A DNA stretch of 64,000 bases from Bacillota bacterium (lineage in GTDB: Bacteria; Bacillota; Clostridia; Lachnospirales; Lachnospiraceae): positions 62,001 to 126,000 of the forward strand of contig JAEZZO010000029.1 of the NCBI GenBank assembly GCA_023418475.1, in the 5' to 3' direction. Below the pieces are notes generated by a model. It made no database searches. It saw nothing but the letters and a program-made list of their open reading frames with translations, and was not told the DNA's origin. This document shows positions 62,836 through 64,000 of the stretch, in pieces (position 1 is the first letter of the stretch; every line of letters begins with the position of its first letter). The translations under genes were made by a program, and so were the position numbers.

Positions 62836-62849
62836 AAAATTTATTTCAT

Positions 62850-63986
62850 TCAATTTAGCGGAAGGATAAGCTGTATAATAAAAATGTTTTCTTTTTGTAT
62901 GAAATCAACCATCCCACCGCACTTTTTTACAATGCGAACAATGCTTTTTACCCCAGTGCCGCCACCTTGCTTTGTGGTTTTTGGCAGACCATGTTCAAAC
63001 GTAACCACGTCACTACAGCTGTTTTTAACCTTGATCTTTAGAAGTTCTTCATCAGCTTCTGTAGTAAAGACAATGCTATACTCCGGCAAATTTGATTTCA
63101 AACAAGCTTCTAATGCGTTTTCCAAAATGTTAGAAAAAAGTGTACCAGTTTCTACCGCTGTGAGTGGAAGCTTCTCTGGAATATCAACATTGATAATAAA
63201 CTTAATATCATTTTGCTTTGTTTTGCGTTCATACATACGAAATATCGCATTTGCCACAGGGTTTTTACAATATTGGCATAGACTTGCTTCTTCAATACTT
63301 TTATCATATTCCTGCAAATACGACCTAGCACCGTCTACGTCACCACACGCCAGGTATTCCAGCAATAAGGCATTATGATGACGAAGATCATGGCGATTTT
63401 GTTTGGATATTGCTATAAAATCCTCGTAGGCATCCAATTCAGCCTTTAATATATCCTGTTGTGCTTTTATCTTAATATTCTCCTCAAGTATATCCGCCTC
63501 AGACGAAAAAGCTTTAAGCGAATAAAAAAGTGTTACGTATACCAGTATTCCTAATATAATAAGTAGAAATAGAGGCATAAACTGTCTGGTTAGTGTTTTT
63601 TGAATATCTCTGCTCGTATAGATGTAGTAAGCAAAATTGACAAACAGACCTAAAGAAATGAAGCAAAACACATACCAATGCTCAACTACCTTCCGATACA
63701 ACGGCCGCAAAAAAATATAAAACAGTACTATGATAAGGGTGTAAAGTAAAAAGCGCAAAAGTATGTTTGAATAAGCTGGATACGGCATAAATTGAGAAAA
63801 AACGTAGCTCAATACAGTTATTACAATTAGAACATTCGTTGCAGTCAAAAAGATAAAAAACCATTGCATAATATCATCAAGAAGCAAAAACTTCAAGACA
63901 ATACAGATGAATAATATCATGCAGGCATCTACCTTAGCAAGCGCAGTATAATTTTCCGTCTGATAAAAGTAAATGTTGACGCACAT
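62850..63986 (-). CDS. AgrC/ComD-type sensor histidine kinase, N terminus possibly cut by the window
   Basis: At least 378 residues. Five to six membrane helices (about 20-38, 42-62, 75-95, 105-123, 135-155), then the H-box NRHDLRHHN (His199). The GHKL-type ATPase part has NILENALEAC and GGGTGVKSIV. This is the architecture of AgrC, ComD and related kinases that sense secreted peptides. In-frame codons continue to base 64000, so the protein may begin further right. Its position directly upstream of the RiPP precursor suggests that the peptide or a relative could be the ligand. A partner response regulator is not in the window. Confidence 0.82.
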   Translation of the reverse strand: MCVNIYFYQTENYTALAKVDACMILFICIVLKFLLLDDIMQWFFIFLTATNVLIVITVLSYVFSQFMPYPAYSNILLRFLLYTLIIVLFYIFLRPLYRKVVEHWYVFCFISLGLFVNFAYYIYTSRDIQKTLTRQFMPLFLLIILGILVYVTLFYSLKAFSSEADILEENIKIKAQQDILKAELDAYEDFIAISKQNRHDLRHHNALLLEYLACGDVDGARSYLQEYDKSIEEASLCQYCKNPVANAIFRMYERKTKQNDIKFIINVDIPEKLPLTAVETGTLFSNILENALEACLKSNLPEYSIVFTTEADEELLKIKVKNSCSDVVTFEHGLPKTTKQGGGTGVKSIVRIVKKCGGMVDFIQKENIFIIQLILPLN

Positions 63987-64000
63987 ATTAATGAAAACTA

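Noticed and set aside
62404..63986. Classical agr quorum system (agrBDCA)
   Set aside because: No AgrB protease and no AgrD-type peptide are in the window. The peptide has a Nif11 leader and a radical SAM maturase, so only the kinase resembles agr.

Overview
The window looks like a chromosome segment of a low-GC, anaerobic Gram-positive bacterium of the class Clostridia, most like Lachnospiraceae. The reasons are AT-rich DNA, strong GGAGG-type ribosome sites, many tight operons, several two-component/FtsX-ABC modules, and Wadjet and nitrogenase-like genes of clostridial character. No rRNA, tRNA, CRISPR array, transposase or prophage was seen. Genes are assigned from protein motifs read by eye, and no database search was run.

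Layout. 0-2.6 kb: RecD2-type helicase. 2.8-10.6 kb: an ABC ATPase/FtsX permease pair with a secreted serine hydrolase, facing an OmpR-type two-component pair; this is a BceAB-RS-like envelope-stress arrangement. 11-14 kb: small zinc-ribbon and hypothetical proteins, then a flavodoxin/ferredoxin fusion and a membrane protein divergent from a TetR regulator, with a cluster of palindromes between them. 14-16 kb: WYL regulator divergent from a Gfo/Idh/MocA oxidoreductase across a palindromic operator. 16-22 kb: a second FtsX-ABC plus two-component module, next to an orphan peptide gene with a double-glycine leader and a four-cysteine core. 22-30.5 kb: an oligopeptide-type ABC importer operon ending in a class V aminotransferase and an amidohydrolase, with unusual hairpin repeats in its intergenic gaps. 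30.5-32 kb: soluble chemotaxis receptor with a CZB zinc-sensor domain. 32-34 kb: TetR regulator operon under two palindromic operators. 34-38 kb: small genes, DegV, a broken gene, a DnaQ-like exonuclease and a short peptide deformylase.

38-46 kb holds a complete Wadjet (JetA-D) anti-plasmid defence operon. 46-48 kb is a decaying zone with a small chorismate mutase, palindromic repeats, a broken EamA transporter and a second broken frame.

48-59.4 kb is a sulfur- or nitrogen-acquisition island: nitrogenase-like D and K subunits, an O-acetylhomoserine sulfhydrylase, a NitT/TauT-type importer, a DUF4418-like protein, a MacB-type ABC pair and a glutamine-synthetase-family ligase. It runs from a near-consensus promoter through a terminator-like leader. 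No NifH-like reductase is in the window. The nearest described relative I know is the methylthio-alkane reductase system.

59.8-64 kb is the best candidate for an undescribed system: a Nif11-type leader peptide with a 14-residue two-cysteine core, a radical SAM/SPASM maturase, a TraX-like membrane acyltransferase and an AgrC-like sensor kinase running off the window edge. This could be a modified-peptide antibiotic or a peptide signalling circuit.

A dispersed family of short palindromic repeats (core like GATGCCGC-loop-GCGGCATC, often beside GTGAAAG/CTTTCAC hairpins) is scattered through the intergenic gaps.
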